A stretch of 64,000 nt of DNA. Source: Clostridiales bacterium. Lineage in GTDB: Bacteria > Bacillota > Clostridia > Oscillospirales > CAG-272. A program made the position numbers and the translations under genes. The notes under the pieces are model-generated. The model saw only the letters and a program-made list of their open reading frames with translations. It ran no database searches and was not told where the DNA came from. The stretch covers positions 1 to 64,000 of the forward strand of contig DXYE01000003.1 in NCBI GenBank assembly GCA_019415985.1. The letters are read 5' to 3'. Shown here piece after piece: positions 36,154 through 46,381 of this stretch (within the stretch, counting starts at the first letter, position 1; the number at the start of each line of letters is the position of its first letter).

Positions 36154-37593
36154 ATGAGTTTGAAACAAGTGACTACGCCTGAAAAGAATGTACGCGTCAT
36201 TGAATTTACGATAGCGAAGGAGATTTTTGACAGCGCTGTGAACCGCGTATACAAAAAGAATGTGACAAAGATGAATGTGCCCGGATTCCGCCGCGGCAAA
36301 GCGCCGAGAAGCATCATTGAGAAAATGTATGGTAAGGGCGTTTTCTATGAAGAAGCGCTGAACGAGGTGATTCCCGATGCTTACACGGAGGCTCTGAAGG
36401 AATCTGCGCTGGATGTAGTAAGCCGTCCGGAATTTGACGTGGAGACCATCGACGACGACGGCGTTCTAATGAAGGCCAAGGTGTATGTGAAGCCTGAGGT
36501 TACTATAGGCGTATATAAGAAGATACCGGTGGAAAAGGTTCTGGTTGAGGTTAAGGATGAAGAGGTACAGGCGGAGATTGACCGTGTCAGACAGCGCAAT
36601 GCAAGGACCATCGATGTAACAGACCGCCCCGCAGCCATGGGAGATACCGTCATTATTGATTTTGACGGAAGCGTTGACGGTGTTCCGTTTGATGGCGGAA
36701 AGGCTGAGAAGTATAGCCTGAAGCTCGGCTCCGGACAGTTTATTCCCGGATTCGAGGAACAGATTGTCGGGAAACAAAAGGGCGACGCGTTTGATGTAAA
36801 TGTCACTTTCCCCGAAGAATACCATGCAGAGGATCTTGCAGGAAAGGCTTCGGTTTTCAAGGTTGTCCTGCATGAAATTAAATTTGATGAGCTCCCGGAT
36901 GCGGATGACGAATTTGCAAAGGATGTTTCAGAATTTGATACACTGGATGAATACAAAGCGGATATTCGGGCTAAAATGGAAGAGAGAAACGCAAAGACAG
37001 CGGAAAACCACATTGAAGAGCAGCTGATCAATGCTTTGATCGAAGGTATGGAAGCGGATATTCCGGATGCGATGATTGAAAATGAAGTGGAAAATCAGGT
37101 GAGAGACTATGACAACCGTCTGCGTCAGCAGGGGCTCGATCTGAACACCTATTTCAAGTATACCGGTATGACGCTCGATTCGCTCCGTGAGCAGTTCAAA
37201 CCACAGGCCGAGCGTCAGGTAAAAACACGTCTTGCTTTGGAAAAGATTGTGGAGATGGAGGCCATTGAGGCAACAGAGGATGAAATTGACGAGGATTACA
37301 AGAAAATTGCCGAGGCCTATCATATGGAGCTGGATCAGATTCGTCAGGCAATTGACGCAGAGTCGGTAGCAAAAGATATCAAGGTGAAAAAGGCTGTTGA
37401 TCTTGTCAAAGAGAATGCCGTCATAACCGAAAAGACCGAGGCTGAAAAAGCGGCGGAGGAAAAGCAGGCGGACGACTCGGCTTCCGGCACAGATACAGAA
37501 GAGAAGAAAGCCGACGCTGAGCAGAATGCAAAGCCTGCAAAGAGAACCAGAAAATCCAAGAAAGCAACGGATGAGGAATCAACTGAGGCTTGA
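36154..37593 (+). CDS. tig: Trigger factor
   Basis: Ribosome-bound chaperone and prolyl isomerase for nascent chains. The 479-residue chain has the ribosome-binding loop in VPGFRRGKAPRSIIEKMYG, an FKBP-type domain (about 160-245, from GDTVIIDFDGSVDG) and a helical C-terminal chaperone domain. The last 55 residues are a low-complexity Lys/Glu/Ala tail (from EKTEAEKAAEEK to ATDEESTEA) beyond the usual end, seen in some clostridial homologues. GGAGGA precedes the ATG. It leads the tig-clpP-clpX group. Confidence 0.96.
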   Translation: MSLKQVTTPEKNVRVIEFTIAKEIFDSAVNRVYKKNVTKMNVPGFRRGKAPRSIIEKMYGKGVFYEEALNEVIPDAYTEALKESALDVVSRPEFDVETIDDDGVLMKAKVYVKPEVTIGVYKKIPVEKVLVEVKDEEVQAEIDRVRQRNARTIDVTDRPAAMGDTVIIDFDGSVDGVPFDGGKAEKYSLKLGSGQFIPGFEEQIVGKQKGDAFDVNVTFPEEYHAEDLAGKASVFKVVLHEIKFDELPDADDEFAKDVSEFDTLDEYKADIRAKMEERNAKTAENHIEEQLINALIEGMEADIPDAMIENEVENQVRDYDNRLRQQGLDLNTYFKYTGMTLDSLREQFKPQAERQVKTRLALEKIVEMEAIEATEDEIDEDYKKIAEAYHMELDQIRQAIDAESVAKDIKVKKAVDLVKENAVITEKTEAEKAAEEKQADDSASGTDTEEKKADAEQNAKPAKRTRKSKKATDEESTEA

Positions 37594-37629
37594 ATGCATA
37601 AATATAGAGGGATGAAAACCGATGATGTG

Positions 37630-37675
37630 AGAACGCCATGCCGAGCCGTATGTACGGAACGAGCGTCTGCGTTCT
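37630..37675 (+). promoter_or_regulatory. Structured spacer between tig and clpP
   Basis: An outer AGAACGC/GCGTTCT pairing encloses an inner CCGTA-TG-TACGG hairpin. There is no T-run after it, so it may protect or process the tig-clpP mRNA rather than terminate it. Confidence 0.4.
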
Positions 37676-37752
37676 TCTATCTGAATCATTGGTTAAAAAA
37701 ATGAAGAGGAAAGGGCATCTGCGCTCAGGCGCAGGATATAGAGGTGGCGAAA

Positions 37753-38337
37753 ATGGCTGTGATTCCGATGGTCATCGAGCAAACCAACCGCGGAGAGAGG
37801 TCGTACGATATTTATTCGAGACTATTAAACGACCGGATCGTTTTTCTTGGTGATGAAGTCAACGATCAGACAGCATCGCTGGTGGTTGCACAGCTTCTCT
37901 TTCTGGAGGCACAGGACCCGGATAAGGATATCGATTTATACATTAACAGCCCCGGTGGTTCTATAACTGCCGGAATGGCGATATATGATACAATGAACTA
38001 CATCAAATGTGATGTATCGACTATCTGTATCGGGATGGCTGCAAGTATGGGCGCATTTCTGCTTTCGGCGGGAGCCAAAGGCAAAAGAGCCGCCCTGCCG
38101 CATAGTGAAATTATGATCCACCAGCCGCTCGGCGGAATGCAGGGGCAGGCGACAGATATCAAAATCCATGCGGACAGAATTATAAAGATCCGACAATCCT
38201 TAAATGAAATTCTTGCAGCGAATACCGGAAAGCCGGTCGAAGAAATCGAGAGAGATACGGAGCGCGACCATTTTCTCTCGGCACAAGAAGCGCTTGAATA
38301 TGGGCTCATTGATAAAGTCATTGAGAAACGAGGATAA
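37753..38337 (+). CDS. clpP: ATP-dependent Clp protease proteolytic subunit
   Basis: Serine peptidase ring that degrades proteins fed by ClpX or ClpC. The 194-residue chain shows [19 protein letters not shown], the nucleophile Ser in [12 protein letters not shown] and the catalytic His in [12 protein letters not shown], with the Asp in ERDTERDHF. The start may be GTG at 37744 or ATG at 37753; GAGGTGG five bases before the latter favours it. clpX starts eight bases after its stop. Confidence 0.97.
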   Translation: MAVIPMVIEQTNRGERSYDIYSRLLNDRIVFLGDEVNDQTASLVVAQLLFLEAQDPDKDIDLYINSPGGSITAGMAIYDTMNYIKCDVSTICIGMAASMGAFLLSAGAKGKRAALPHSEIMIHQPLGGMQGQATDIKIHADRIIKIRQSLNEILAANTGKPVEEIERDTERDHFLSAQEALEYGLIDKVIEKRG

Positions 38338-38344
38338 AGAGTTC

Positions 38345-39646
38345 ATGGCAGAAAATCAGACAGGTACCAATTCCACGAAACTTAGGGAGTGTTCCTTCTG
38401 CGGTCGGAATGAAATGCAGGTGAATTTTCTGATACCCGGCGGCAACGGCGCCTATATCTGTGATAGGTGTATCGATGCCTGTAATCAGATTATTTCAGAG
38501 CATACAGCGCCGGAAAGCATGGAGCATACCCTGCACGCAGAGGAGATACCGAAGCCTTCGGAAATCAAAAGCATGCTGGATGAATATGTCATCGGCCAGG
38601 AGGCTGCAAAAGTTGCGTTGTCTGTTGCAGTGTATAACCACTATAAACGGATCGTGCGCCGGGACAGCAGACGCCAGAAGGATGATGACGTCGAGATACA
38701 AAAAAGCAATGTCCTGCTTTTAGGTCCTACCGGCGTCGGCAAGACGTTTTTAGCTCAGACGCTCGCCAGAACCATGAAGGTCCCCTTTGCGATTGCCGAT
38801 GCGACCACGCTGACAGAGGCGGGTTACGTGGGTGAGGATGTGGAAAACATTCTTCTGCGTCTGATACAGGCGGCTGATTATGATATAGAGCTAGCAGAAC
38901 GCGGCATCATTTATATTGATGAGATTGATAAAATATCCCGCAGGAGCGAAAACCGCTCCATTACGCGCGATGTTTCCGGAGAAGGGGTACAGCAGGCACT
39001 TCTGAAGATCCTGGAGGGAACGGTTTCCAATGTACCTCCGCAGGGCGGACGGAAACATCCCAATCAGGATTTCATACAAATCAATACAGAGAATATTTTA
39101 TTTATCTGCGGCGGTGCATTTGACGGTTTGTCGGAAATCATTGAGAAACGAACAGGCAATCAGACGGTTGGATTCCAAAGCAAGCTCAGGAAAAAGGAAG
39201 AGAAGCTGAGAGATGGGATCTACAGAGACGTCGTACCGCATGATATCGTAAAATATGGTCTGATTCCGGAGCTTGTCGGCCGCTTGCCTGTCATTGTCGG
39301 TCTGGAAGCCTTGGACGAGGATGCACTGGTTCGTATTATACAGGAACCCAAAAATTCTCTTCTGAAGCAGTATAGAGAACTTTTAGCAATGGATCATGTG
39401 GATCTGACGTTTGAGGAAGAGGCGATTAAAGAAATTGCATCATTGGCGATCAAGCGGGAGACAGGTGCGCGCGGCCTTCGTGCAATAATGGAGGAGATGA
39501 TGCTGCCCATTATGTACGAAATTCCTTCCCGCACGGATGTACAGCAGGTGATCGTGACCAAAGACGCTGTACAGAAATTGGCAAAGCCGCGAATGATCTA
39601 TAAAACCCAGGATATGCTGAGCGGTCAGGTGCCCAAAGATGCTTAA
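38345..39646 (+). CDS. clpX: ATP-dependent Clp protease ATP-binding subunit ClpX
   Basis: AAA+ unfoldase that delivers substrates to ClpP. The 433-residue chain has the N-terminal zinc-binding domain (CSFCGRN and [10 protein letters not shown]), Walker A GPTGVGKT, the pore loop GYVG, Walker [11 protein letters not shown], the RKH loop in [10 protein letters not shown] and the sensor-2 arginine region [11 protein letters not shown]. The frame is open 47 codons upstream within clpP, but GAGGATAAAGAG and the conserved MAENQ start place it at 38345. It forms an operon with clpP. Confidence 0.97.
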   Translation: MAENQTGTNSTKLRECSFCGRNEMQVNFLIPGGNGAYICDRCIDACNQIISEHTAPESMEHTLHAEEIPKPSEIKSMLDEYVIGQEAAKVALSVAVYNHYKRIVRRDSRRQKDDDVEIQKSNVLLLGPTGVGKTFLAQTLARTMKVPFAIADATTLTEAGYVGEDVENILLRLIQAADYDIELAERGIIYIDEIDKISRRSENRSITRDVSGEGVQQALLKILEGTVSNVPPQGGRKHPNQDFIQINTENILFICGGAFDGLSEIIEKRTGNQTVGFQSKLRKKEEKLRDGIYRDVVPHDIVKYGLIPELVGRLPVIVGLEALDEDALVRIIQEPKNSLLKQYRELLAMDHVDLTFEEEAIKEIASLAIKRETGARGLRAIMEEMMLPIMYEIPSRTDVQQVIVTKDAVQKLAKPRMIYKTQDMLSGQVPKDA

Positions 39647-39745
39647 ATGCTAAAGTACCGGGAACTTGGTATAAAAGGCTGAAGCAGTGCTTCATCTTTA
39701 TCTCCAAATCGCTGTTATCTTTAATTATGAATAGATTGGTACAAA

Positions 39746-39779
39746 ATCGGGGCTGTCATTTGAAAATGACAGCCCCGAT
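39746..39779. terminator. Strong hairpin after clpX
   Basis: The perfect 15-bp stem ATCGGGGCTGTCATT has a TGAA loop. It lies about 100 bases after the clpX stop. The T-run is better on the minus strand (ATTTTGT) than on the plus strand, so it may serve both directions. Confidence 0.75.
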
Positions 39780-40552
39780 CAAATTAGCTCTATTTTAAAT
39801 GCATATATCCAAACTATATGCTTAAATTTACTAAAAAAATCTGTAGCTCATATGTATTGCGTTCCCGCTTAAAAGAAACGAAAATAGCAGGAAGTATTTT
39901 CAGGAGAGGCTCTATGCTAAATAATCCACCGGTGTCCGCCTTTCTGTTGAATATAGTCTGCTTATTCCCGCCTGTTTCTTTAATGGCAAGCTGTTGTGTG
40001 TGCTTGGCTCGTTCAAATTTTTCCTTTAAAAAGGTGTCGAAAGTAAATGAAGAAATGTCTTCTGAACAGCTTAACGCATGAGCGAAGCCCTCATTCAATG
40101 AGGTATAATTCAGATTTTAATATACGATGATTCACGTGGCAGGGGATAATTCCTTCGTCAGACACAGATGAATGAGTTCATGGGTTCAGACTCTTTAACA
40201 GTTTTAATTTTTTTAAAGAATCCTCGTAAATTGAATCAAATCGAAAACCATGGGCGCATTTCCGTCATGTTTTAAAAACTATAGCAAACTATAGCATCAT
40301 ACGGGGCGGGAAATCCGACAATCAGCCGAATTGTATAATCGGTAGCAATTTTAACAAAGTTTGGAAAAATCTGTTTTACGGTTTCATGATTCCGCGGGAT
40401 AAAATCATTTATCTGATTTTTAATTTTTGTATATAATTTTGATACCCAATCAATATTTTTTGGTTCATATTTCTCAAACACTGAATTTTTACCAGAACAT
40501 TGATATATCCAGTGTAATCGTCAAATGATTTCTGAAAACGAGACGGCTTTCT
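39780..40552. other. AT-rich gap, possible gene relics
   Basis: This stretch is clearly more AT-rich than its neighbours. Two minus-strand frames have some protein character: 39814-40098 (94 codons, TTG start) and 40272-40481 (69 codons, with NIDWVSKLYTKIKNQINDF). Neither has a ribosome binding site and I recognise neither. They may be remnants of an inserted element. Confidence 0.3.
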
Positions 40553-41506
40553 TTAAGAGTCTCTGGAATTCCGTAGTATTTTCATCATTTTATCGGGCAT
40601 ATACTCGGTATAACGGTGCTTTTTATAAAAAGCTTTCGATTCAAACCATTCCTGACCGGTGCCTAAATGGATATAAACTTTTTCTTTGCCTATCGATGAG
40701 ATGTATTCTTCGGCCTTTTGCAGTAAGGCCGTTCCGATTCCCCGATGTTTCAGATTGTATTTAACAAACAATCGGTGCAGTGTTACCTCGTTTGGCTTTT
40801 CATTTGTACGGAAACCTATACTTCCGATCACTCTATTCCTTTCGTCTAAAGCAATCCAGAACATGCCACCCCTGTCAAAATAGTTTGTTTGTATATCCAG
40901 TAAGTCCTGATTCAATCCCGGAATGCGCCCCAAAGCGTTTTTGGCTTCCAGTATCATAAAAATCATATCATCACGATATTGGTCTTCATATGCAATAATT
41001 TTAAAGGGACTTATTGGAGGAGAAACGGAGCGGAGCCCAGTTGCACGCTGGCGGAGCCCTTTGAAAAAGGATTGTAGAAGCGCCCGGCAGGGTTTCTCAA
41101 GCAGACCGCCGCAGACTACAGGTTTGTGATTCAGGGAAAAGCTGTTCAAATCAATGACACTGCCGAAAGCACCAGCTTTGGGATCAAAGGCGCCGAAGCA
41201 AACCCGCAGAATACGCGCATTGACAATGGCGCCTGCGCACATGGGGCAGGGTTCAAGTGTGACATATAAGGTGCACCGGTGCAGCCTCCAGCCACCGAGA
41301 TTTCTGCACGCAAGGTCAATGGCTTTGCATTCTGCATGCATCATGGCATTTTTGTTCGTTTCCCGGGTATTGTATGCAGCCGATACAATCTGCCCATCAC
41401 ATACAATGACTGCGCCAACGGGGACTTCACCCAGTCGGTCGGCTGCCTCAGCTTGCTGTATGGCTTGCTGCATGAAGAAACGGTCATCATCGCTAAAATT
41501 CTGCAT
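40553..41506 (-). CDS. tadA: tRNA adenosine deaminase fused to a GNAT acetyltransferase
   Basis: Residues 1-155 are a complete TadA, which makes inosine at the wobble position of tRNA-Arg(ACG). The zinc site is visible as MHAECKAID and PCPMCAGAIVNAR. The frame then continues without a stop into a second domain (about 165-317) with the fold pattern of GNAT acetyltransferases, including the acetyl-CoA loop KHRGIGTALLQKAEEY and a C-terminal AFYKKHRYTEYMP. TadA proteins normally end near 155 residues. The GNAT half resembles free-standing small-molecule acetyltransferases; its substrate is unknown. Confidence 0.88.
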   Translation of the reverse strand: MQNFSDDDRFFMQQAIQQAEAADRLGEVPVGAVIVCDGQIVSAAYNTRETNKNAMMHAECKAIDLACRNLGGWRLHRCTLYVTLEPCPMCAGAIVNARILRVCFGAFDPKAGAFGSVIDLNSFSLNHKPVVCGGLLEKPCRALLQSFFKGLRQRATGLRSVSPPISPFKIIAYEDQYRDDMIFMILEAKNALGRIPGLNQDLLDIQTNYFDRGGMFWIALDERNRVIGSIGFRTNEKPNEVTLHRLFVKYNLKHRGIGTALLQKAEEYISSIGKEKVYIHLGTGQEWFESKAFYKKHRYTEYMPDKMMKILRNSRDS

Positions 41507-41632
41507 TTAAAAAGATCCTTTTTAATTCTAATCATAAACGATGGATAAAATAAAACAAACGGCAGATTTCCAGCACCCCGGTTATCCGCCATCTTTGATA
41601 TGCTTGTGTATAGATAACGTCAACACTTTGGA

Positions 41633-42628
41633 TTATGCAGAGAAAACGTTTGCATAAATCATATAGAGCGAAAGAACGAGGTACATTGTCATCAGCGGCG
41701 TCAGGAAATTCTTTAACGCGGTCTGCAAAGCAAGCGGTGTATCTTCGGCAGAAGGTTCCAATGGCTGAAAAGCTCCTCTTGTGTGCAGATGTACCAGAAT
41801 CAAAATGGATACCGCACCCAGGACGAAGACTGCGCATCCCGTCCATCGTTCCACAAAAAAAGAAATACTGCTGTCCGTACCGCAGATTTCGCGAACGGCT
41901 CCCAATATAAAGGATAGAAGATTGTTTGCAAGATGAATAAAAATACCTACCCACAGGGAACCGCCTTTAACGGTAAAGTAACCGATCAGAATCCCGGCGG
42001 CTGTTGCATAGAAAAGCTGTGAAAAACGGAGATGCATGATACCGAACAGAAGCCCTGATGTGATCACCGCAAACGCTTTGCCGTAGGGCAGAAGGGCTTG
42101 CAGAAAGATACCCCTGTAAACAATTTCTTCAAGAAATGCCGGTAGAATGACTGTAGCGACAAAACTGATGATAATACCGCCGGCGGAATGTGAACATAAC
42201 AGAGTGGGTGAAGATTCCTGCATATAAGCGCCGAGCAGGAGATTTATAACATAGCCTACGGCATACAATATACCGACAGACGCACAGACTATGAGCGGAG
42301 TAAATGCTGGCAAGGCAGGCTTCATACAGAAGCTTGCATACAAAGGCCGACTCTTATGGATGAGCGTGGCGAGACAAACAGGAAGATACAGCGTCAGAAA
42401 ATAAAGAAGCATTTGCCAGGCTCTACGTATATAAGGCGTCACCCATTCAACATTTGGGGAAATGGCAGAACCGAGGCTGTCGACGAGCCCGGACGAAAGC
42501 TGAAGCAACAGTATGAGGACAATCTGAAGCAGGGAAATCAAAGCGAGATGGTCGACAACCAGTCTAAGCGCAGAAATATTGGGTGAGGCAGAATCACCGA
42601 ACCGGTTCTTTTTTAGGTGTTTTTTCAT
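41633..42628 (-). CDS. CPBP-family intramembrane metalloprotease
   Basis: A 331-residue protein with about eight hydrophobic segments and the three motifs of the CPBP (Abi/Rce1) family: EEIVYRGIF, FGIMHLRF and HLANNLLSF. These place the catalytic Glu and His in the membrane. Roles reported for the family include peptide maturation, bacteriocin immunity and abortive responses; none can be assigned here. It lies between the TadA fusion and the sulfatase-fold gene, all on the minus strand with gaps above 100 bases. Confidence 0.88.
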   Translation of the reverse strand: MKKHLKKNRFGDSASPNISALRLVVDHLALISLLQIVLILLLQLSSGLVDSLGSAISPNVEWVTPYIRRAWQMLLYFLTLYLPVCLATLIHKSRPLYASFCMKPALPAFTPLIVCASVGILYAVGYVINLLLGAYMQESSPTLLCSHSAGGIIISFVATVILPAFLEEIVYRGIFLQALLPYGKAFAVITSGLLFGIMHLRFSQLFYATAAGILIGYFTVKGGSLWVGIFIHLANNLLSFILGAVREICGTDSSISFFVERWTGCAVFVLGAVSILILVHLHTRGAFQPLEPSAEDTPLALQTALKNFLTPLMTMYLVLSLYMIYANVFSA

Positions 42629-42750
42629 ATTTGTCTGGGGAATCCCCCTTTTTCGCTTCTTTCATGCCAATTTTTTGTTAGAATCTCGAACATGCTATTG
42701 CATTTAATCTGCTTTATTTTTTTTAGACAAGGCCCTATGCAGCACAATTG

Positions 42751-44439
42751 TCAGGCGTAAATATAACCAACATCATATGTGTGAACTTTTTTCCAATTCG
42801 AGAAGATACGTGAGTCTCCGGTAATTTCGTATTTTTCCAGAACACCCGGATTGCCTGTAATGCGGTAATAGAATTCCCTAGTGGGGATACGGTCTCCGGG
42901 TTTTACATCGAATACGGACGGTCCGAAATTTTCAGAATCGATTCCTGCTAGCTGTACAATTGTGGCCGAAAAATTGTCATGTGACACGGGAACCTCGGAA
43001 ACTTTAAGCGGTTCTCCCGCAGATCCTGACGGTTTTACAAAAAGGCCAACCGTGATTGGCTCCTCGGGACTGTAATAATCTGTGGATTCTCCATGGTCTC
43101 CGGTAATCAAAATAGATGCGTTCTCATACAGTCCCAGCTCCTTCATCCTCTGTAAATAATCTATGATAATTTTAAATACGCCCTTGTTGTTCTGTATACG
43201 TGACGTCTGCTCTTCCGGAACATTTTCAGCTTTTTCATTCAGAATATAGGGACTGTGGCAGCCGTTTAGATGATAAAAAGCAAAATTTTTCTTCTTTTCC
43301 GTAATGGAAAGGCCGTGCGTTTTTAAATTCTCGTAAAACCGAGGATCGTTGCAGCGGTATTTTGGTGTGGTTTCCACGGTATTAAACGAAGAGGATGACA
43401 TCCAAAACGAGGACTTTAGAATATGCGGTGCATTTCGATAGGCGGCCAGGCGCAGCATTTTTGTTATCAGTTCGAATGAATCAACCTCTATGGATCCGTC
43501 TGCAATGTTATCTGCATAACCGGCTATTTGAGAAGCATCGCTGTATGTGTAGTAATCGGGAACATAAAGCTTTGTTGTAAAGCCGTTCTCCCGCAGTATA
43601 TCCAACATACCGTTTGTATGGGTCCAGGCATAATCAAGGAATTTTTCGCCCGGTTTTTCGTAATAGGTGATATTTCCGGTGAGCATATAGGGGACAGAAG
43701 GATACGTGCGGCAGTATTTGGAAACGTGATCCGGAAAATAGGTGAAACCATCGAGACGATCAAAGAAAGTCGGATCGTCTTTCATAATTTCCTGAATGTA
43801 TCTTCCATCCAGTCGGTCCACCAGAAAAACCAGGACGTTTTCGTCGCCTGACAATTCCAGAAGTCCTTCTTCCGAAACATAATAATCTGCTGCTTTCTCA
43901 GACAAATCATTGCTTACAAAAAGGGAAAACAGCGCTGCCCCCTGCATACAAATAAGCAGGGCAGGGAGGATATAAACGACTTTTTTCCATATACTTTTGC
44001 GAATAAAGTACAGAATCAGCGGCGCCGCGGAGATGAGTATCCATAATACGGTATTGACAACGGCATGAACCGTATATTTGCTCCAATCTATAGCGTCACC
44101 GGTCAGCTCGCCCAAATTCAGGTTCATGAAATTTCCCTGCAGGTAACCGGCGAGGAGAAGACCAGCACAAATCGAGAGTATAACCGCAAAGTATTTTCCG
44201 CGCACAGCTAGCAAAATCCCTGTAATAATACAGAATAATGCGGAGCTGCATAAAAGCGTTGGCCATAAAACATCATAAAATTCAAAAGGCAGTTCAGTCA
44301 GATTGCTTATGGTTAATTCAAATACAGAAAACAAAATAAAAGTAAATGCATAGGAAAATCCCATAAGCGCAGCCAAAGGAAAACGCTTTTTTATCGAATA
44401 TTCGGATTTCTTTGGTAATTTAGCATTTGGGGGGTTCAT
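42751..44439 (-). CDS. Membrane-anchored sulfatase-fold phosphotransferase
   Basis: A 562-residue protein with five N-terminal membrane segments (to about 195) and a large extracytoplasmic alkaline-phosphatase-type domain. The domain has NVLVFLVDRLDGRY (metal Asp), the nucleophile region YPSVPYMLTGN, HLNGCHSPY and ITGDHGESTDYY. The layout resembles lipoteichoic acid synthases and phosphoethanolamine or phosphoglycerol transferases that decorate surface polymers. Which reaction it performs is not visible. A basic, lysine-rich N-terminus (KLPKKSEYSIKKR) is cytoplasmic. Confidence 0.8.
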   Translation of the reverse strand: MNPPNAKLPKKSEYSIKKRFPLAALMGFSYAFTFILFSVFELTISNLTELPFEFYDVLWPTLLCSSALFCIITGILLAVRGKYFAVILSICAGLLLAGYLQGNFMNLNLGELTGDAIDWSKYTVHAVVNTVLWILISAAPLILYFIRKSIWKKVVYILPALLICMQGAALFSLFVSNDLSEKAADYYVSEEGLLELSGDENVLVFLVDRLDGRYIQEIMKDDPTFFDRLDGFTYFPDHVSKYCRTYPSVPYMLTGNITYYEKPGEKFLDYAWTHTNGMLDILRENGFTTKLYVPDYYTYSDASQIAGYADNIADGSIEVDSFELITKMLRLAAYRNAPHILKSSFWMSSSSFNTVETTPKYRCNDPRFYENLKTHGLSITEKKKNFAFYHLNGCHSPYILNEKAENVPEEQTSRIQNNKGVFKIIIDYLQRMKELGLYENASILITGDHGESTDYYSPEEPITVGLFVKPSGSAGEPLKVSEVPVSHDNFSATIVQLAGIDSENFGPSVFDVKPGDRIPTREFYYRITGNPGVLEKYEITGDSRIFSNWKKVHTYDVGYIYA

Positions 44440-44948
44440 TTACAACTCCTTTTCATGTGGCATATCCATAAAATCAATGGAACAGCAGATAAAATTTTAA
44501 AAGCAATCTATTTAGGATAAATGGAACATCAATATGAAAGTTCATATTTCATGAAATTTCATAAAAACATAAACATTATAGCATAGCATATGCGGCTTGT
44601 CAAATATAGGGCTATACGGAGAGGCGTTTGATTTGTGGAGATCACGTGAAGTCCGCATTCTTCGGCAACCATATGGAAACAGATCTAAAAAATGGTTTTT
44701 CCGAGGCGCTTTACCGACCGAAGTTCAGGTGCACGACCGGCGGAATACAAAACTTCGACGTTTACTGTGTTCAATCAAGCGTTTTTCAAAAGGAATTCTT
44801 CCCGTCTCAAGCAAAAGAAATGCTGCGCCATTGAATTTTATCTACATGTATTTCTGCCAGTTTTTATAAAACAGCCGACTTTTCCTACGTCAGAAATTCA
44901 TGCTGTACAATTGAAATGAGAACCCGGACCCCAATTTCAGATATTGCC
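44440..44948. other. Gap between divergent sulfatase-fold and cysK genes
   Basis: No gene is supported. The plus-strand frame 44628-44834 (68 codons) has protein-like composition but no ribosome binding site and no recognised family; it may be a relic. Confidence 0.3.
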
Positions 44949-44977
44949 TTGACAAAATAGGAAATTTACGGTAAAAT
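44949..44977 (+). promoter_or_regulatory. Promoter of cysK
   Basis: TTGACA at 44949-44954 and TAAAAT at 44972-44977 are 17 bases apart. The spacer carries the left arm of the dyad listed next. Confidence 0.8.
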
Positions 44978-45023
44978 GCAGATTAAATACATAGGTATTA
45001 TAAGATAAATGCCGTAATTTCCT
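44959..45023 (+). promoter_or_regulatory. Inverted repeat across the cysK promoter, candidate operator
   Basis: AGGAAATTTACGG (44959-44971, between -35 and -10) and CCGTAATTTCCT (45012-45023) are complementary apart from one extra T, with 40 bases between them. Repressors of the Rrf2 family such as CymR bind GGAAT-type elements at cysteine genes; an Rrf2 gene lies 1 kb downstream. Confidence 0.45.
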
Positions 45024-45107
45024 AATTTTTGACCCGAACCGGACAGCGCAAAGTTCATTAAGATGAAACGAGGTACGGAAAACATTGATAAAAAGGAGTG
45101 AAGAGGC

Positions 45108-46043
45108 ATGAAAGTTTATGAAAGCATTACGGATTTAATCGGCGGTACGCCGCTTATGAAACTGAGCAATTATTGCGCGGAAAAGCATCTCGGTGCAGAT
45201 ATTTATGGAAAGCTGGAATATTTCAATCCAGCCGGAAGCGTCAAGGACAGAATTGCCAAGGCAATGATTGAGAAAGCGGAACAAACAGGTGCTTTAAAAG
45301 AAAATGCTGTCATCATCGAGCCGACCAGTGGAAATACTGGAATAGGCCTTGCCGCGGCGGCGGCTTCGAGAGGGTATAGAATTATCCTCACCATGCCGGA
45401 AACCATGAGCATTGAGCGCAGAAATCTGCTGAAAGCATATGGTGCCGAGCTCATTTTGACTGACGGTTCAAAGGGAATGAAGGGCGCTATAGAAAAGGCA
45501 GAAGAACTCTCGGCAGAAATTCCAGGCAGTTTTATTCCCAGTCAGTTTTCAAATCCTGCGAACCCGGAAACCCATCGTCTGACTACCGGGCCGGAAATTT
45601 GGAACGATACGGACGGAAGGGTGGATATTTTTGTTGCGGGCGTCGGAACAGGCGGGACGATCTCCGGCGTTGGGGCGTATTTGAAAAGCAAAAATCCGAA
45701 TGTTCGGATTGTAGCCGTTGAGCCTGCCGAATCGCCGGTGCTCTCAAAGGGCGTTGCCGGACCGCATAAAATTCAGGGCATAGGCGCGGGGTTTGTGCCG
45801 GAAACGCTTGATACCGGAACCTACGACGAGGTCTTGACTGTAGAGCATGAAGCCGCCTTCGAAACCGGCAGAAGACTGGCGAGACGTGAGGGGATCCTTG
45901 TGGGCATCTCTTCCGGCGCTGCCGTTTGGGCCGCTTCTGTATTGGCGGAGCGTTCGGAGTATAAAGGAAAGCTCATTGTTGCGCTTTTGCCGGATACAGG
46001 TGAACGCTATTTGTCGACACCCATGTTCTCAGATCCGTCCTAA
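45108..46043 (+). CDS. cysK: Cysteine synthase A (O-acetylserine sulfhydrylase)
   Basis: PLP enzyme that makes cysteine from O-acetylserine and sulfide. The 311-residue chain has the PLP Lys in [14 protein letters not shown], the substrate loop [12 protein letters not shown], the [12 protein letters not shown] phosphate site and the C-terminal [18 protein letters not shown] lies about nine bases before the ATG. No cysE is adjacent. It is a single gene between a consensus promoter with a dyad and a strong terminator. Confidence 0.96.
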   Translation: MKVYESITDLIGGTPLMKLSNYCAEKHLGADIYGKLEYFNPAGSVKDRIAKAMIEKAEQTGALKENAVIIEPTSGNTGIGLAAAAASRGYRIILTMPETMSIERRNLLKAYGAELILTDGSKGMKGAIEKAEELSAEIPGSFIPSQFSNPANPETHRLTTGPEIWNDTDGRVDIFVAGVGTGGTISGVGAYLKSKNPNVRIVAVEPAESPVLSKGVAGPHKIQGIGAGFVPETLDTGTYDEVLTVEHEAAFETGRRLARREGILVGISSGAAVWAASVLAERSEYKGKLIVALLPDTGERYLSTPMFSDPS

Positions 46044-46226
46044 GCATTTGGACTTGAATGAAGCTCCCTACCTGTAGAGGCCGTATAGAGCATCGGTTTT
46101 TTGTTCTGATTTGGTTATATATTAAACAATAGCGCCTACTGTCAGTGCCAGATGAAAGGCGTGACGCACAGGAAAGCAAAGGCTTGGAGCAATAAAAGGA
46201 ACACAGCAGCTTGGTCTGATGCATAG

Positions 46227-46256
46227 GCAGCCGCCGGCAGGCGGCTGCTCTTTTTT
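46227..46256 (+). terminator. Terminator after cysK
   Basis: The perfect 9-bp GC-rich stem GCAGCCGCC/GGCGGCTGC has a GGCA loop and is followed by TCTTTTTT. It lies 183 bases past the stop; the bases between show no gene. Confidence 0.92.
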
Positions 46257-46381
46257 GGTCGAGAAAAGAGAATACCGCCCAACTTCATTGGGCAGCATAT
46301 GCTGAAAAGACGCTTACAGGCACTATATCCGGTTATTTTTCATTTTACATAAAAAAATCACTTTTTCCAGTTTTGTGCTAT

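Noticed and set aside
42640..42660. GGGG-AAT-CCCC hairpin with T-run on the plus strand
   Set aside because: It faces the wrong way for the minus-strand genes on both sides, and the stem is only four pairs.
44628..44834. 68-codon plus-strand frame before cysK
   Set aside because: No ribosome binding site, unknown family; kept only as a possible relic in the gap entry.
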